Below, one piece after another: positions 62,104-64,000 of a stretch of DNA of 64,000 bases. The DNA comes from an uncultured Eubacterium sp. (GTDB taxonomy: Bacteria > Bacillota > Clostridia > Lachnospirales > Lachnospiraceae). Numbering within the stretch: position 1 is the stretch's first letter; the number at the start of each line of letters is the position of its first letter. Below the pieces are notes generated by a model. That model was given only the letters and a program-made list of their open reading frames with translations. It did no database searches and was not told where the DNA came from. The stretch covers positions 18,688 through 82,687 of the forward strand of contig CAJTVR010000009.1 in assembly GCA_910580075.1 (NCBI GenBank), written 5' to 3'. The position numbers and the translations under genes are program-made.

Positions 62104-62187
62104 TATGGCACTTATTAATTGTATTGAATGTGGACAGCGAATTTCATCTGCTGTGATGTGGCGGTCGTTATCGGATATAATTAGTTA
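62104..62187 (+). pseudogene. Truncated zinc-ribbon protein
   Basis: AAGGAAGG then ATG: MALINCIECGQRISSAVMWR... The first 16 residues match the start of double zinc-ribbon proteins (CxxCG), then the sequence changes abruptly at ~62152, where homology to unit A's WYL tail begins. A recombination scar. Confidence 0.6.
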
Positions 62188-62719
62188 AGACATTTTCAAT
62201 CATTGTTTTGTATTCATTGACTATTGATTCGGGCGAGATAATTTTAACATTCTTTCCAAGTCCAAATATCCAAGCGAAAAACTGTGGGCTGATATTTACT
62301 GCTATTCGGACAATAAAAGAATCTGGGTTATTAAAATTTGGTCTGATATTGGCGGATTCTCCAAATCTGTCAATAAAAACGCCTGCGAGGTAGTTTGCAG
62401 CTTCAATAGTAACAGTTTCTTCCTTACCGCCAAACATTCCTAAAGTTTTTCTGGAATAATCTACAATATCAAAAGATTGAAATAGTTCTTTGCTGACTCT
62501 TGAATTGTTTGTAACTGTGATAGCTTGCATTTTATCTATGTGGTAATGTCTCAGATCGTTAGATTTGCTGTCGAATGCAATTAGATAATAATTATCATCT
62601 GTTAAAGATACTGCATACGGGCTTACAATATATAGTTTTTCTGATTTTAAAATGAGTTTTCGTTGTGTGTTCCATTGTAGATATTGGAATGATACTTGCT
62701 TATTATCAGCTTTTCCCAT
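62168..62719 (-). pseudogene. WYL-domain protein without N-terminal HTH, unit B
   Basis: 183 residues. The WYL core (KQVSFQYLQWNTQRKLILKS, LYIVSPYAVSLTDDNYYLIAFD, LRHYHIDKMQAITVT) plus the C-terminal extension are open, but there is no DNA-binding domain and no good ribosome site. Directly upstream, in another frame, is the remnant of the winged-HTH gene (SWYQQLRTAKTKTSWEKL). Probably a deletion joined the two genes. May still make a ligand-binding fragment. Confidence 0.65.
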
Positions 62720-62764
62720 GACGTTTTCGTTTTAGCGGTTCTTAACTGTTGATACCATGACTTT

Positions 62765-63058
62765 TTAAGTTTTTATTATATGATTTTTGTTACCAGATGT
62801 ATTTGTTATTATAACTGTATAAATCTTTTTGCCAATAGACACACTAATATAGTTATTTTTTTCAAGATAGGCAAGCGCAGCTTTTATTTTATTCTTGTTG
62901 CCGGATGAATTTTGTATAGTAAGATTCTCGCAAATGTCAGACAGTGAGCCTTTAAAAGTGCTTGTGTTGTCTGCTAGTTCAGTAATTATTGTCAAAATCT
63001 TAAAATAATATTTATCAAGAGTAAACCATTTCTTTGAAAAAATAAGTTCATCTTCCAT
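62765..63058 (-). pseudogene. Truncated winged-HTH gene, unit B
   Basis: 97 residues from ATG 63058 (AAAGGAAT upstream) matching the first half of the unit A wHTH protein (MEDELIFSKKWFTLDKYYFK, IQNSSGNKNKIKAALAYLEK), then an early stop. The C-terminal half is missing. Confidence 0.65.
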
Positions 63059-63227
63059 GTTTATTCCTTTACTTTTGTTTTGATATATATATTTTATCAT
63101 AATTTTATAATGAAATAAAAAAAGAGGAATAATATAGAATTGAATATTTAACAAGGTGATAGAGGCTTTTAAATGGAAAGAAGAATGAAACAGGCAGCAA
63201 TTGAAAAAAGACTGCTGCCTTTAGGTT

Positions 63228-63422
63228 TTAAAATTTATAGTTGATGCCGCTTTGCTTTAAAATAGCATTTGCGGTATGTTTAGATTTTATTTTTGTATCA
63301 ACGGTTACATGTCGGCATGTAATTGGGCTAAACCAAATATCATGATCACCTTTTCCGTGTCGCTTAAAGGTACAGCCGTTTTCAGAGAGTATTTTTCGTA
63401 CTCTTTTTTCGTATTCAGCCAT
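63228..63422 (-). CDS. hicA: HicA-family toxin
   Basis: 64 residues. HicA/YcfA mRNA interferase pattern: VRKILSENGCTFKRHGKGDHDIWFSP with the catalytic His in GKGDHDIW, then HTANAILKQSGI. Its ATG overlaps the last base of the antitoxin gene. Antitoxin-first order is the reverse of the more usual hicAB. Confidence 0.88.
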   Translation of the reverse strand: MAEYEKRVRKILSENGCTFKRHGKGDHDIWFSPITCRHVTVDTKIKSKHTANAILKQSGINYKF

Positions 63423-63643
63423 TATATAACCATCCTTTCATGACGTTCTGATATGAAAGTTAAGGAAATAGGCTTAGTTTCAGAATCATTTAATGCCAAA
63501 ATTTCAGGTACGGCATAACGAGTACGTTCTAGTAAAGCATCAAATGAACCTGATTCCAATACAAGACCGGGAATATCATTGCTAGTGGCAATCCATACAT
63601 TAGTTTCATTATCCCAAGTAAAATTTATCACATATTCTATCAT
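63422..63643 (-). CDS. hicB: HicB-like (DUF1902-type) antitoxin
   Basis: 73 residues from ATG 63643 (GGGAGG upstream). IEYVINFTWDNETNVWIATS and NDIPGLVLESGSFDALLERT follow the HicB/DUF1902 beta-alpha fold, with a short C-terminal tail and no separate ribbon-helix-helix DNA-binding domain. Neutralises the HicA-like toxin encoded next to it and may stabilise unit B. Confidence 0.8.
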   Translation of the reverse strand: MIEYVINFTWDNETNVWIATSNDIPGLVLESGSFDALLERTRYAVPEILALNDSETKPISLTFISERHERMVI

Positions 63644-63658
63644 AAACATACCTCCCAT

Positions 63659-64000
63659 ATTTTGTTTTGATCATACTATTGGTTGTATAAACTGTTTTTT
63701 CTGGTTACAGACAATGAACGAATATATTTTATCGTGTTATATCAGATAACTTTGAATACGTATATAATATATCATTTTATCATAGTTTTAAATAGTATTT
63801 TGCAAATATTTATAATAAGTAAACCATAATGCAGCAGTTAAGATGTATTTAATTGTATGATGATATTAAATTATATTGAATAGTTTTGGATAATTCGAAA
63901 GAGTTCTTTCAAAGTTGTTGTAAGTTGATAAAAAGAAATCCTTGCAAATACACAATGTCATTAACTTAAGAAAAAGAACAATATCAGATGCCTTTACCCC
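63659..64000. other. Right end of unit B, AT-rich, no gene
   Basis: AGTTGTTGTAAGTTGATAAAAA (~63914) and CTTGCAAATACA (~63942) match the end of unit A at 59556-59596. AAAGAACAATAT near 63975 resembles the unit B left-end repeats. No ORF is supported. Confidence 0.5.

Overview
The window looks like a chromosome segment of a low-GC, endospore-forming Clostridia, most probably a Lachnospiraceae. The support is a CwlD-type cortex amidase, a GH18 cortex-hydrolase-like protein, a complete F1Fo ATP synthase operon preceded by two small AtpZ/AtpI-type genes, a Bacillus-type large SRP RNA, strong AGGAGG ribosome sites with frequent TTG/GTG starts, and several RbsA/MglA-type sugar importers. This assignment rests on gene content read by eye, not on a database comparison.

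Layout. 1-4130: cell-wall hydrolases (GH18 truncated by the window edge, cwlD), the tRNA t6A gene ywlC, and a low-molecular-weight phosphatase homologue that lacks its catalytic Cys. 4280-11553: atp operon (atpZ-atpI-atpBEFHAGDC) with a visible promoter and terminator; subunit c carries a Na+-type ion-site signature. 11560-16270: gene-poor, AT-rich stretch with a dispersed palindromic repeat, a small XRE regulator/membrane protein pair, a FimB-sized tyrosine recombinase, a 15-bp degenerate minisatellite and a 63-residue orphan. 16270-16625: SRP RNA with a perfect consensus promoter. 16655-22390: HAD phosphatase, a BlaI/M56 (BlaR1-like) signalling pair with a striking double operator, a SigV/RsiV-like pair, and larB. 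22491-22576: tRNA-Ser(CGA).

22728-33304 is a sugar-acid locus: an AraC regulator, a UxuB-type fructuronate reductase, a GntR/FCD regulator, then a substrate-binding lipoprotein, a cyclase-family hydrolase, an unusual ATPase-permease fusion, a second permease and a zinc dehydrogenase of the L-gulonate/L-galactonate 5-dehydrogenase type. The likely logic is import of a hexonate (or its lactone), oxidation to a hexuronate and reduction to mannonate. 33605-35735: a split chromate transporter pair with a divergent LysR regulator. 35909-40981: secreted SGNH hydrolase, small secreted protein, MBOAT acyltransferase and DHHW protein, probably an envelope polymer acylation module. 41099-42052: a Ca2+/cation antiporter.

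42334-52897 is a galactose-type sugar system: mglB, mglA and an mglC with a long N-terminal coiled coil, followed by a YesN/YesM two-component pair co-encoded with a membrane-anchored sugar-binding protein and a second galactose-binding-type lipoprotein, which together look like a sugar sensor for the transporter.

From about 53.6 kb to the right edge are two tandem, decayed, homologous integrative units. Each has, left to right, a rubrerythrin 3'-end remnant, arm-like integrase sites, a stop-interrupted tyrosine integrase, a small helical ORF, a terminator, an XRE repressor with a conserved operator-promoter, variable cargo, and truncated wHTH/WYL genes. Unit A ends with a BrnT/BrnA-like and unit B with a HicA/HicB-like toxin-antitoxin pair. 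The arm-like repeats differ between the units in step with the N-terminal, arm-binding part of the integrases, while the 3' ends of the integrases are nearly identical. This duplicated mobile region is the most unusual part of the window.
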